Source of the DNA: Candidatus Uabimicrobium amorphum
GTDB lineage: Bacteria > Planctomycetota > Uabimicrobiia > Uabimicrobiales > Uabimicrobiaceae
NCBI RefSeq assembly: GCF_009002475.1
Contig: NZ_AP019860.1
Coordinates: 7,578,501 to 7,642,500, forward strand
Direction of reading: 5' to 3'
Length of the DNA: 64,000 bases
The notes below the pieces were generated by a model that did no database searches, was not told the DNA's origin, and saw only the letters and a list, made by a program, of their open reading frames with translations. This document shows positions 36,511 through 44,711 of this stretch, piece by piece (the first letter of the stretch is position 1; every line of letters begins with the position of its first letter). Made by a program: the position numbers and the translations under genes.

Positions 36511-37992
36511 ATGCGCGCGAGATGGAACTCTCGAATTATTTTTCTTTTTGCTGCGATTGGTAGCGCAGTTGGATTAGGTAACGTATGGCGGTTTCCTTAC
36601 TTGGCATATGAATATGGTGGTGGAGCCTTTCTCATTCCTTACCTACTGGCGTTGTTTATACTAGGTATCCCTCTATTGATTTTGGAATTTGCCATCGGAC
36701 AAAAATTTCAAAGCGGAGCAATTTCTTCTTTTAAAGCCATTCACCCACGCTTAAGAGGTATTGGCTTTATGGCGATATTTTCAGGTTTCGTGGTTATGGT
36801 CTACTACTCCGCGGTTATGGCATGGACGTTGGTATTTTTATTTGATTCTTTCCAGTCCCCACTGCCTTGGGCCCAAAACTCCGAAACGTACTTTTTTCAA
36901 CATGTACTTAATAAGTCAGAGTCAATCAGCCAACTAGGGGGAATCAGTCCCGCATTATTTACTGCTCTTTTACTCACTTGGGTTTCCATTTATCTTTGTG
37001 TACGCAAAGGAGTAAAAAGCGTTGGGAAAGTGGTGGTCATTACCATGCCACTACCCATTATTTTCTTAGTAATACTTTTTGTCCGCGGCATGACACTCGA
37101 CGGGGCATGGAGCGGAGTTATATACTACATATCGCCAGATTTTTCAGCTTTATTTGACACCAAAATATGGTTGGCCGCCGCCTCTCAAATCTTTTTTTCT
37201 CTCAGTCTCGGCTTTGGAATTATGATCGCTTATGCCAGTTATAATAAAAAAAACCAGGATATTGTCGGCGATGCTCTCATTACAGGGGTCACCAATTCAT
37301 GCATTAGTTTACTCTCTGGTTTTGTGGTATTTTCCGTCATTGGTTTTATGGCAACACAAGTAAACGCCAATGTAAAAGATGTGATTACCTCTGGACCAGG
37401 ATTGGCATTCGTCGTATTTCCCAAAGCGTTGTCGTTAATGCCTTTTGCCTCTTTTTTTGCCGCTCTGTTCTTTTTAATGCTACTTACATTGGGAATAGAT
37501 AGTGCTTTTTCTCTTGTTGAAGCGATCAATACCGTGATTGCCGATGTCAAAAAAGTCTCGATGCACTACATTGCTCTTGTCGTATGTAGCGTCGCTTTTG
37601 TCTGCGCCTTACTTTTCGTTACCGATGCTGGACTGTACTATTTGGACATATTCGATCACTTTATTACCAATTTTGGTCTAGTTACCGTGGGAATTTTGCA
37701 GTGTATTGTGGTAGGATGGATTTACGGAGCACCCAAACTACGTGAGTACGTAAACAGTGTCAGTACTTTAAAATTAGGAAAGTGGTGGGATATCATGATT
37801 TGTTACATTATTCCCATCATTCTCAGTACTTTGATCGTCATTCAATTTAATAAAGAACTGCAAGGTTCGTACAACAATTACCCCATATGGGCTATATACC
37901 TGGGGGCTTCGAGTGTTGTCATACCTATTGTCATTTTGATTTTAAGCATGATTTTTACCACAAAAGAAGAAAGCAATGAGTCAGCTAACTAA
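36511..37992 (+). CDS. Neurotransmitter:sodium symporter (NSS) family transporter
   Basis: 493 residues with 11 to 12 membrane segments. The N-terminus has the family hallmark FAAIGSAVGLGNVWRFPYL (TM1, sodium and substrate site) followed by NGGGAF-type EYGGGAFLIPYL. Bacterial members such as LeuT, MhsT and Tyt1 import amino acids with sodium; the substrate here cannot be read from sequence. AAGGA lies upstream of the ATG. The 3' end overlaps the following gene by 17 bases, so the two are probably made together. Confidence 0.93.
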   Translation: MRARWNSRIIFLFAAIGSAVGLGNVWRFPYLAYEYGGGAFLIPYLLALFILGIPLLILEFAIGQKFQSGAISSFKAIHPRLRGIGFMAIFSGFVVMVYYSAVMAWTLVFLFDSFQSPLPWAQNSETYFFQHVLNKSESISQLGGISPALFTALLLTWVSIYLCVRKGVKSVGKVVVITMPLPIIFLVILFVRGMTLDGAWSGVIYYISPDFSALFDTKIWLAAASQIFFSLSLGFGIMIAYASYNKKNQDIVGDALITGVTNSCISLLSGFVVFSVIGFMATQVNANVKDVITSGPGLAFVVFPKALSLMPFASFFAALFFLMLLTLGIDSAFSLVEAINTVIADVKKVSMHYIALVVCSVAFVCALLFVTDAGLYYLDIFDHFITNFGLVTVGILQCIVVGWIYGAPKLREYVNSVSTLKLGKWWDIMICYIIPIILSTLIVIQFNKELQGSYNNYPIWAIYLGASSVVIPIVILILSMIFTTKEESNESAN

Positions 37993-38848
37993 TTTAGTGA
38001 AAAGTAGTTTCACTGTCGCTTTAGAAAATATACCTGTTGCGGGAAAAATTTTCCAAGTAATCCGCGAAATGAATGAACAAAAAAATTGGCAAAAACTACA
38101 AAAACAAACGATCGACAACAACCAAAATCTAAAAAAGGTACTAGAGACGATTAACAACATTGAAAAAGGTGTTGAATCGGTAAACAAGACGATTCGCAAT
38201 CTTAAGCAGTACGACGCCAACCACGATTTTGTCATGTTGCCTAAACTGTTATACGAAGAGCGTGCCTTCCAAGATTTTTGGTTGCATCCACAGGAATATG
38301 GCGGGATAAAAGAACCTCTGGCAACAGCACAAAAAAAGCCAAACTATTTTTCATTTATCATGGCGGATATGTTGGGGGAATTTTCTGTATACCATATCCC
38401 TATTCAAATATTTGGTCTATTATTGCAAAACCAAGCTTTACAAGGAAAAAGTTGTCCAAAAGCTTTTGGCATCGATCCTATTTCGCAAACACAGTGGGTT
38501 ACTCAAAACGAAAACGTCGTGTTACCAAAAAATACACCTCCGTCATTTAACTCTTATGAAGAAAGTATAGCAGTCGCAAGTACTAATTATGATGAGAGCG
38601 AGCCAATTTTCAATCCTTACATTGGTAAACAAGAACGGAAAATGGCAAGCCGCTTGATCGCAATAACCAAGGAATTTAGCGGACGCAATGACGTCAATGA
38701 ATATACGTCTTTATCTGAATATGGTTTGGATGATTTAGACTTTGTCGAAATTTTGATGGAAGCAGAGGAAGAATGCGACTGTACATTTGATATTGATCCA
38801 ACATCACCGTTGCCCACAATATGTGACATTTTAAAAACGCAAATGTAA
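37976..38848 (+). CDS. Protein with C-terminal ACP-like domain lacking the serine
   Basis: 290 residues. The start overlaps the symporter gene by 17 bases. Residues 1-75 are amphipathic and probably coiled coil. The middle has no recognised motif. The last 75 residues resemble an acyl carrier protein: SEYGLDDLDFVEILMEAEEE corresponds to the L-x-x-x-G-x-D-S-L-x-x-x-E-L-x-x-x-x-E-E pattern, followed by CTFDIDP and a final helix. The phosphopantetheine Ser of the DSL motif is replaced by Asp (DDL), so it should not carry an acyl group. The likely role is protein-protein interaction, but this is inferred. Why it is coupled to a transporter is unclear. Confidence 0.75.
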   Translation: MSQLTNLVKSSFTVALENIPVAGKIFQVIREMNEQKNWQKLQKQTIDNNQNLKKVLETINNIEKGVESVNKTIRNLKQYDANHDFVMLPKLLYEERAFQDFWLHPQEYGGIKEPLATAQKKPNYFSFIMADMLGEFSVYHIPIQIFGLLLQNQALQGKSCPKAFGIDPISQTQWVTQNENVVLPKNTPPSFNSYEESIAVASTNYDESEPIFNPYIGKQERKMASRLIAITKEFSGRNDVNEYTSLSEYGLDDLDFVEILMEAEEECDCTFDIDPTSPLPTICDILKTQM

Positions 38849-38882
38849 AGTTACAAAACGCAATTTCAATGGGAGAAAAATT

Positions 38883-39263
38883 ATGTCTTTGTATATAGCA
38901 AAAATAATGGGACCTATTCTAGCAGTTGTTGCCGTTAGTCTCTTATTGCACCGCGAACGCTATGTTGCCATTGTAGATGGCTTTCTAGAGAATCCGGTGG
39001 TGTGGTACGTGGTTTCGATATTGACGATGATGTTTGGTCTCATTATGGTAAATGCCCACAACCACTGGATACTTGGCTGGGAAGTAATTCTTACTTTTTT
39101 TGGTTGGATGGGACTCGTCAAAGGAGTACTTTTACTCATAATACCACAGCAAATCATCAACCTAGGTACTATACTAAAAAGTAGTAAAACTCTTCCCGTG
39201 GCGGGCGTTGTGTATCTGGCACTAGGAATTTTTATTAGCCTAAAAGGCTACATAGTTATTTAG
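38883..39263 (+). CDS. Small four-TM membrane protein
   Basis: 126 residues, starting 34 bases after the preceding gene, with GGGAG at ideal distance from the ATG. Four hydrophobic segments are visible (about 8-22, 40-60, 64-86 and 103-123). Motifs include NAHNHW between segments two and three. It probably shares an operon with the symporter and the ACP-like protein. I cannot assign a function; an accessory role in transport is one option. Confidence 0.75.
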   Translation: MSLYIAKIMGPILAVVAVSLLLHRERYVAIVDGFLENPVVWYVVSILTMMFGLIMVNAHNHWILGWEVILTFFGWMGLVKGVLLLIIPQQIINLGTILKSSKTLPVAGVVYLALGIFISLKGYIVI

Positions 39264-39272
39264 ATGGCCTAC

Positions 39273-39301
39273 GTTTGCAAACATCAAGGATGTTTGCAAA
39301 C
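39273..39301. terminator. Perfect 13-bp hairpin between convergent genes
   Basis: GTTTGCAAACATC and GATGTTTGCAAAC pair perfectly around AAG. It lies between the ends of two convergent genes. It lacks a T-tract in both directions, so it may block read-through or RNA decay more than terminate. Confidence 0.65.
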
Positions 39302-39307
39302 ACTTCC

Positions 39308-40642
39308 TCAATCGTCAAGAAGCTCGACAATCATATTGCCTTGTTCTTTACGTAGTACCATTCCCGCGCTATTTACCCAAGCATAAACAACTTCGCGTCC
39401 CAAAAGAATATCGATTTTCCACGTTTTGACTTGGCGATTGTTGTAAAATATCTTTTCTTCCCCCACTACCTTGCACTTCATCAGTAAAAACTTACCTGTG
39501 GTGGCATTGAACAGTTTTAAAATTGCAACATTATCTTTTGCAAGAGGAATAGACGAAATAAGGGTACAAAATAACCCCATGTTACTTGTTGCATACAAAT
39601 ACGTTTTGCTTTCTAGCTTTTTTTTCTGTGTACTCTTCCGCGCATTTTTCGCAAACTTTTGTACAATTTCATCCTCACTGAATTTACATGTCTGTGAATA
39701 TTGAGTATCCTTATCACTACCTTTTAAACTGTACATATTGGGTAATACACTATCTGCTAACTTCCATTTAGTCGTTGTATTTAATCCCTGAAGATTTAAT
39801 TTGGCATCAAAAGAGTACATTTGTTCATCTTTGCGAAAAGAAAATAAGTCGCTTCCAATATCCTTGCCGTTGTATAGGTAGCGATATTTATATACTGTAT
39901 CTATTTTCATCACCGAGGAACTCAAGCTTTTAAGTGATACATACTTGATATTTTTAGGTATAGACTCTACTTGATCCACAACAGAAGAGTTCGCCAAATA
40001 GATGGTGCTCGCCGTCGATTTTGATTTTAAAACTTGCCCGTTGCTAATATCCATCCATAGTTTTTCTCGCTCACCAGAGTCTTGATTACTACGTGAAAAA
40101 ACTGTGGCGTTGTAGGACTTTCCGTAGAAATTTAATCTTTCTGTTCCCAATTTTTCGTAGGAAACGGTTTGTACTTTTTTTAGTAGATCACTATAGATAG
40201 GATAGTCGCGTTTTTTTCCAGCGAAATTGCGAAGAAAATTGTAATAAGGATATACTTCAAACTGAATTTGTGGTGGTAATTTTATGGTTTTTAAACCACC
40301 CGATTTGGCAATAACTCGCGCGCGACCTTCTGTAACATAAGTGATCGCTCCGCCCTTAGTTGTTCCTTGCTCGAAATTATTGTCAAAAAAATAAGGCTTG
40401 TACTCCGCAGAAAATTTGATTTTCTCCTCATGCTTGTAATCGGCAAAACCGCCAATGAGCGTCATCCGAGCATACACAGAAGATTTACACAATGGATTTC
40501 CTTGTGGATCTTTTGCGATCTCAATGGCAGCATAACCCACTAATTGTTCTTTCATCTCGATAGCGTAGTAAATTTTTTGTTCTTTTCCCCAGTTAGCAAA
40601 TAACAATCCCAAGCATGCAAAAACGAATATGATATGTCTCAT
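39308..40642 (-). CDS. Secreted hypothetical protein
   Basis: 444 residues with a signal peptide (residues 1-17) and AGAAAG before the ATG. The mature protein is beta-rich and repeatedly alternates charged and aromatic residues, as in KIYYAIEMKEQLVGYAAIEI near the start and KTWKIDILLGREVVYAWVN near the end. The beginning and end resemble the beta-sheet pattern of outer-envelope lipid-binding-like proteins (DUF3108-type), but this is a weak impression. No catalytic motif is seen. It is a single gene between a convergent operon and the DUF1501 gene. Confidence 0.7.
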   Translation of the reverse strand: MRHIIFVFACLGLLFANWGKEQKIYYAIEMKEQLVGYAAIEIAKDPQGNPLCKSSVYARMTLIGGFADYKHEEKIKFSAEYKPYFFDNNFEQGTTKGGAITYVTEGRARVIAKSGGLKTIKLPPQIQFEVYPYYNFLRNFAGKKRDYPIYSDLLKKVQTVSYEKLGTERLNFYGKSYNATVFSRSNQDSGEREKLWMDISNGQVLKSKSTASTIYLANSSVVDQVESIPKNIKYVSLKSLSSSVMKIDTVYKYRYLYNGKDIGSDLFSFRKDEQMYSFDAKLNLQGLNTTTKWKLADSVLPNMYSLKGSDKDTQYSQTCKFSEDEIVQKFAKNARKSTQKKKLESKTYLYATSNMGLFCTLISSIPLAKDNVAILKLFNATTGKFLLMKCKVVGEEKIFYNNRQVKTWKIDILLGREVVYAWVNSAGMVLRKEQGNMIVELLDD

Positions 40643-40770
40643 GTTTTTAGCTTTCTAACTATGATGTGATAAATGGAATAAAAGTAGTTGGACATCACCT
40701 TAATTCTATTATTATTTTTTTCTGGCAAAAAGCGAAGGAAAAGTTTTTTTTAGAGGAAAAGTGTGAAATG

Positions 40771-40795
40771 AGCCAGTTTTCTGAGAAAACTGGCT
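40771..40795. terminator. Hairpin after the DUF1501 gene
   Basis: AGCCAGTTTT and AAAACTGGCT form a perfect 10-bp stem with a five-base loop, about 50 bases past the end of the DUF1501 gene. No clear T-run follows on the minus strand. Confidence 0.55.
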
Positions 40796-40843
40796 AGGGT
40801 CTTGTATGAAATTTATGATTTTGCAGTTAAGGTATTGTGTGAT

Positions 40844-41998
40844 TTATGATTTGATACAGTTAATCATTTCGTAATCTTTGCTAAAGTCATTGGATACGTT
40901 CCACCATTTGTTTGCCACAGTAGAGTACATACTGCGATAGTCCACGTGGTAGACTAAGTCACCTTTTTTGAGTTCGGTTAATTCTGGTTGTTTGCCGTAT
41001 ATACCTCCGCGAACTTTTCCCCCCATCATAAAGTGAGGAGCTGCGGTTCCGTGGTCGGTTCCTTTACTACCATTTTCGTATGCGCGTCTCCCAAATTCCG
41101 AATAGGTCATCACGAGAGTATCGTTCCATTTGCCCTTTTCGATAAGTGTTTTACGGAAGGAATGTAGCGCATTACTGAGTTGCTGTAGTAAACGATCATG
41201 TTTCGCTCTTTGTCCACTGTGCGTATCGAATCCACCGTGAGACACTTTGATCACCGCCACTGGAGTGTCACTTGTAATAATATTCGCCGCTATTTGTAAC
41301 TGTTTACCTATTTGGCTTGGTGGAAATTGCGAACCAGCCATCGAGTTTTCCATTACTTTTTTCTCTAAATCTTGTGCAGCGGTATGAATATCTTGCTGAA
41401 CTTTTAGTAAATGCTTCAGGGCGTTGTTATTTGTTTTCGCTTGTAGCTCCTTTAGTTTTTTCGCCTGCTGAAAAAACTGTTTTGGATTGCGCATAAAAAT
41501 ATTGCGCATATTTAGACCCGCAAGTGGACCACCTTCATTGTTACCTAAAATAATTCCGTCCGCGAGTAATTTTCCTGGGTCGCTTTCTTCAAATAAACGC
41601 GCGATCCACCCGTCTTGTAAATAATCGTTGCTATCAGAACCCGTTTCCCAAATCTCTATAGAACGAAAATGCGAACGGTTTGGTTCGGGATATCCCACAC
41701 CACAAATTACCGCGAGTTCCTTTTCTTGCCAAATAGGCATAAATTTTTCCATCACTGGATTTAGACCAAGTTCAGGAGACAATTGCAAAACTTGTTCACG
41801 GCGCACTGCCAATTGTGGACGTAACTTATAATATTTTTCATCGCTGTATGGCACTACGGTGTTTAGTCCGTCATTTCCACCCTTGAGTTCTAAAAGAACC
41901 AATGTCTTGCTATTAATGGTTGGATCTGTTTTTTGCGCAAGAAGTTGCGGGGCAATTAGCGATAGACCAGCTATTTTAATGAAGTCTCTTCTGTTCAT
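40844..41998 (-). CDS. DUF1501 family secreted protein
   Basis: 384 residues. The N-terminus MNRRDFIKIAGLSLIAPQLLAQ is a Tat-type signal with the twin-arginine motif RRDFIK. The mature part has the family features VLLELKGGNDGLNTVVPY, GYPEPNRSHFRS, VSHGGFDTHSGQ, YSEFGRRAYENGSKGTDHGTAAP and GGIYG. DUF1501 proteins resemble the alkaline-phosphatase/sulfatase fold and usually sit beside DUF1800 genes, as here (12-base gap). They are abundant in planctomycetes. Biochemical activity is not established. AAGGA precedes the start. Confidence 0.93.
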   Translation of the reverse strand: MNRRDFIKIAGLSLIAPQLLAQKTDPTINSKTLVLLELKGGNDGLNTVVPYSDEKYYKLRPQLAVRREQVLQLSPELGLNPVMEKFMPIWQEKELAVICGVGYPEPNRSHFRSIEIWETGSDSNDYLQDGWIARLFEESDPGKLLADGIILGNNEGGPLAGLNMRNIFMRNPKQFFQQAKKLKELQAKTNNNALKHLLKVQQDIHTAAQDLEKKVMENSMAGSQFPPSQIGKQLQIAANIITSDTPVAVIKVSHGGFDTHSGQRAKHDRLLQQLSNALHSFRKTLIEKGKWNDTLVMTYSEFGRRAYENGSKGTDHGTAAPHFMMGGKVRGGIYGKQPELTELKKGDLVYHVDYRSMYSTVANKWWNVSNDFSKDYEMINCIKS

Positions 41999-42010
41999 GC
42001 ATACATTCCT

Positions 42011-43423
42011 TTATTTTAATTGGTAACTTAAATCTAAAACAAAACTTTTGATATGGGCAAGAAGTTCTTTGGATTCCGATTTATTTACTGGATCTGCGGC
42101 GAGAAGCGTGAGCTGTACTTTCTGCATCTTTTCTTCTGACGTTAAACCAATCCACGACGACATTTTCATTTTTTTGTCTAAATAATCCCAAACCCAAAAA
42201 CGCTGCATGAACATATCGTTACCGCGAAGTGCTCTTTCTAGCATTTGGCGACGATTGAGTAATGTGTGACTTGTAATCCATTCGTTTCCTCCTGGCCATC
42301 CTTTTACATTGGGAGGATCAAACAAATCTTGTCCAAGTTGTTTACCATATTGAACCAATTGACGATGGTTGGTCACATGAACTTTGAACATGCGTAGAGT
42401 TCCAACAATAAGTTCCACGGGCGACTTTATTTGCTGTGCGTAATTCTCGCGACTACGAAAATGCTCTGACAAAAATAGCGCGCGAAGTAGCGGCAACATT
42501 TCATAATCGCTGTCTACAAATATTTTGGCTAGCCTATCCACCTCTTCTTTTACTGGAGCAGGGGAAATAAACTCTATCCACAATTTGTTTACCATATACT
42601 TTGCCACTTGTGGGTTAGTAAAAACGATATTTACAATATCTTCTCCGTTAAAATTTCCCACTTGTCCCATAAATTTTTTGTCACCCGCATCGTGAAAGCG
42701 CTCATTAAATTGATATAAGCCATCTCTTTTACTCACCATCCATCCGGTGAATGCACGAGCACCTTGTTTGATGTCTTCTTCTGTATAGTTTCCTTCGCCT
42801 AGGGTGAATAACTCTAGTAATTCGCGCGCAAAGTTTTCATTTGGTTTGCCTTTGCGATTGGTTTGGTTGTCAAGGTATAAAATCATGGCCGGGTCTTTGG
42901 CAACGGCCTGTGTTAAATCGCGAAAATTTCCCTTAACGTATTTACGAAACAACATATTTTGTTGGTAAAGCAAATAAGGAAACTTTACTTTTTTTAAACT
43001 GGAAGTAAAATGGTTGTGAAGAAATAGCACCATGCGTTCTGTCAAAGGTGAATCGGTGTGAATCATCTGTTTGTACCACCACATCTTGAGATGTACACCC
43101 TTTTGATTTCTTCTTTGGCGCATTAGTCTTCGATACTGTTTTTTTTGATCTTCAGACATTACTTGTAGTAGCGCTTTGTTTTTTCGAGGCTTTACTTCGG
43201 GAAGTTGTGTTGTCCATTCTGGAGAGTCAATCATTGACCCATTTCCCAGCCCGGAGAGCAACTGATCCACCGCTTGTTCATAGGTAAGAGGTAGTATCTC
43301 TTCAATTTCAGCAGGAGTCCCGCCAAAGCCTGTACGACTTAACAAATGTCTTGCTTCATCGTATTCTAAAGCACATACTGCCATAGTAAAAAAAATTATG
43401 ATTACGAAGTGTTTTATATGCAT
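42011..43423 (-). CDS. DUF1800 family secreted protein
   Basis: 470 residues with a signal peptide (MHIKHFVIIIFFTMAVCA) and the family start DEARHLLSRTGFGGTPAEIE. Other typical parts are MVLFLHNHFTS, NENFARELLELFTLGEGNYTEEDI, ARAFTGW, and a C-terminal LGQDLFDPPNVKGWPGG. It is first in a two-gene operon with DUF1501. The pair is thought to work in envelope or polysaccharide processing, but no activity is proven. AAAGGA lies seven bases before the ATG. Confidence 0.93.
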   Translation of the reverse strand: MHIKHFVIIIFFTMAVCALEYDEARHLLSRTGFGGTPAEIEEILPLTYEQAVDQLLSGLGNGSMIDSPEWTTQLPEVKPRKNKALLQVMSEDQKKQYRRLMRQRRNQKGVHLKMWWYKQMIHTDSPLTERMVLFLHNHFTSSLKKVKFPYLLYQQNMLFRKYVKGNFRDLTQAVAKDPAMILYLDNQTNRKGKPNENFARELLELFTLGEGNYTEEDIKQGARAFTGWMVSKRDGLYQFNERFHDAGDKKFMGQVGNFNGEDIVNIVFTNPQVAKYMVNKLWIEFISPAPVKEEVDRLAKIFVDSDYEMLPLLRALFLSEHFRSRENYAQQIKSPVELIVGTLRMFKVHVTNHRQLVQYGKQLGQDLFDPPNVKGWPGGNEWITSHTLLNRRQMLERALRGNDMFMQRFWVWDYLDKKMKMSSWIGLTSEEKMQKVQLTLLAADPVNKSESKELLAHIKSFVLDLSYQLK

Positions 43424-43532
43424 TTGTATTCCTTTTACATCTCTATCGTGTTTAAGAGTATGGTTGTAACAGTGTTTGCTATTATAGTGTACGCATCTTG
43501 ATCTCTACAGTGAAATTTTTAGGAAGTTTTTC

Positions 43533-44471
43533 ATGAGCAACAAAAATTCAGGTAGGAAGAAATTCATGTATATTTTAGGACTTATCTTTTTATTACTCAT
43601 CGTATATGTAGCAATTATATACCTGTTTTTTCCTCAGCAGGTACTGAACTTCAACTATAAAATCTTTCAATGGAAAGCAGGACTTACCAAAAAAAGTATC
43701 ACCATCGACGACTACGAGGTCACTTACTACGATGGTGGACATGGTGAAAATCTAATTCTCATTCATGGTTTTAGCGATAGCAAGGCCTCTTTTTTACAGG
43801 TAGCGAAGTGGTTGACAAAAAAATATCGCGTTATTTTACCTGAAGTTCCTGGCTTTGGAATAACAGCTCGCGATAAAAATCGCCGTTATGGCATACGTGA
43901 TCAAGTCGTCTTTTTTCACAAGATGTTTGAGAAATTGCAAGTAAAAGAGTTTCACCTTGGGGGAAATTCGATGGGCGGACACATCAGCGCCGCATATACA
44001 TTACAATATCCTGAGCAAGTCAAATCTCTACTACTTCTAAACGCCGCAGGAGTGACAGTAATCGATGGACTCCCTTACCAACCAGCCCCCAAGCCTGTTG
44101 AAACGATGGAAGAACTGAATGAATACATGACGTATTTATTCGTCGAGCGTCCGTTCATGCCTGGTTCGGTCCAACGACTTTTTATCGAAAATTCACAAAA
44201 AAACTTCGAGTGGTTAAACCATATGCGCAAAGAAATTCGCGAAGGGAAAGACATTATCCTAAATGAGCGCGTTCCGCAAATAAAGCAGCAGACTCTCATT
44301 TTATGGGGAGATAGCGATAGAGTTGTGGTTCCCCAAGTAGGTGAACGCTATCATAAACTTTTGCCAAACTCGCAACTAAAGGTCATGAAAAATTGTGCAC
44401 ATGTTCCGCAATACGAACGTCCACAAGAAACCAGCGAAATACTACTCGCCTTTTTACAGGAAATTAAGTGA
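43533..44471 (+). CDS. Membrane-anchored alpha/beta hydrolase
   Basis: 312 residues. Residues 12-33 form an N-terminal anchor, so the catalytic domain should be outside the cytoplasm. The fold signatures are LILIHGFSDSKASF (oxyanion loop), GGNSMGG with nucleophile Ser146, LWGDSDRVV (Asp260 or Asp262) and CAHVPQYERP with His290. The sequence resembles esterase/lipase and monoglyceride-lipase-like hydrolases; substrate unknown. The stop overlaps the start of a 58-codon gene (TGATG), suggesting coupling. It is divergent from the DUF1800 gene. Confidence 0.9.
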   Translation: MSNKNSGRKKFMYILGLIFLLLIVYVAIIYLFFPQQVLNFNYKIFQWKAGLTKKSITIDDYEVTYYDGGHGENLILIHGFSDSKASFLQVAKWLTKKYRVILPEVPGFGITARDKNRRYGIRDQVVFFHKMFEKLQVKEFHLGGNSMGGHISAAYTLQYPEQVKSLLLLNAAGVTVIDGLPYQPAPKPVETMEELNEYMTYLFVERPFMPGSVQRLFIENSQKNFEWLNHMRKEIREGKDIILNERVPQIKQQTLILWGDSDRVVVPQVGERYHKLLPNSQLKVMKNCAHVPQYERPQETSEILLAFLQEIK

Positions 44472-44647
44472 TGGATGCCGGCCTGTGTGACCACTGCCAA
44501 CATGTGAAGAAAATTATAAACAGCCGGGGAAGTACGTTTTACTTGTGTTTACTTTCACAAAGCGACGAGCGTTTCCGCAAATACCCACAGTTACCGATGG
44601 TGGAGTGCCCTGGTTATCAACCTCAACCAAATGAAAATCAAAGTTAG
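44471..44647 (+). CDS. Small four-cysteine conserved-type protein
   Basis: 58 residues, starting MDAGLCDHCQHVKKI with Cys6, Cys9, Cys26 and Cys46, a likely zinc site. Its pattern (C-x2-C-x-H-V, RGS-x-F-Y-x-C, then FRKYPQLPM and ECPGYQ) matches my recollection of a short conserved bacterial protein family of unknown role. The ATG overlaps the hydrolase stop codon by one base, so translation is probably coupled. It is short enough to be missed by a length cut-off. The same family is not otherwise seen in this window. Confidence 0.8.
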   Translation: MDAGLCDHCQHVKKIINSRGSTFYLCLLSQSDERFRKYPQLPMVECPGYQPQPNENQS

Positions 44648-44661
44648 ACTCTTTAACGTAC

Positions 44662-44681
44662 GATGCCCCCGGTGGGGCATC
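44662..44681. terminator. GC-rich hairpin between convergent genes
   Basis: GATGCCCC and GGGGCATC form an 8-bp perfect stem with a CGGT loop, between the end of the four-cysteine gene and the end of the convergent kinase gene. There is no clear T-run. Confidence 0.55.
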
Positions 44682-44711
44682 AAATACTAATATATCTCTA
44701 CCGTACAATTT

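Noticed and set aside
44514..44708. 64-codon minus-strand frame after the hydrolase gene
   Set aside because: It is antisense to the better supported four-cysteine gene and passes through the intergenic hairpin.
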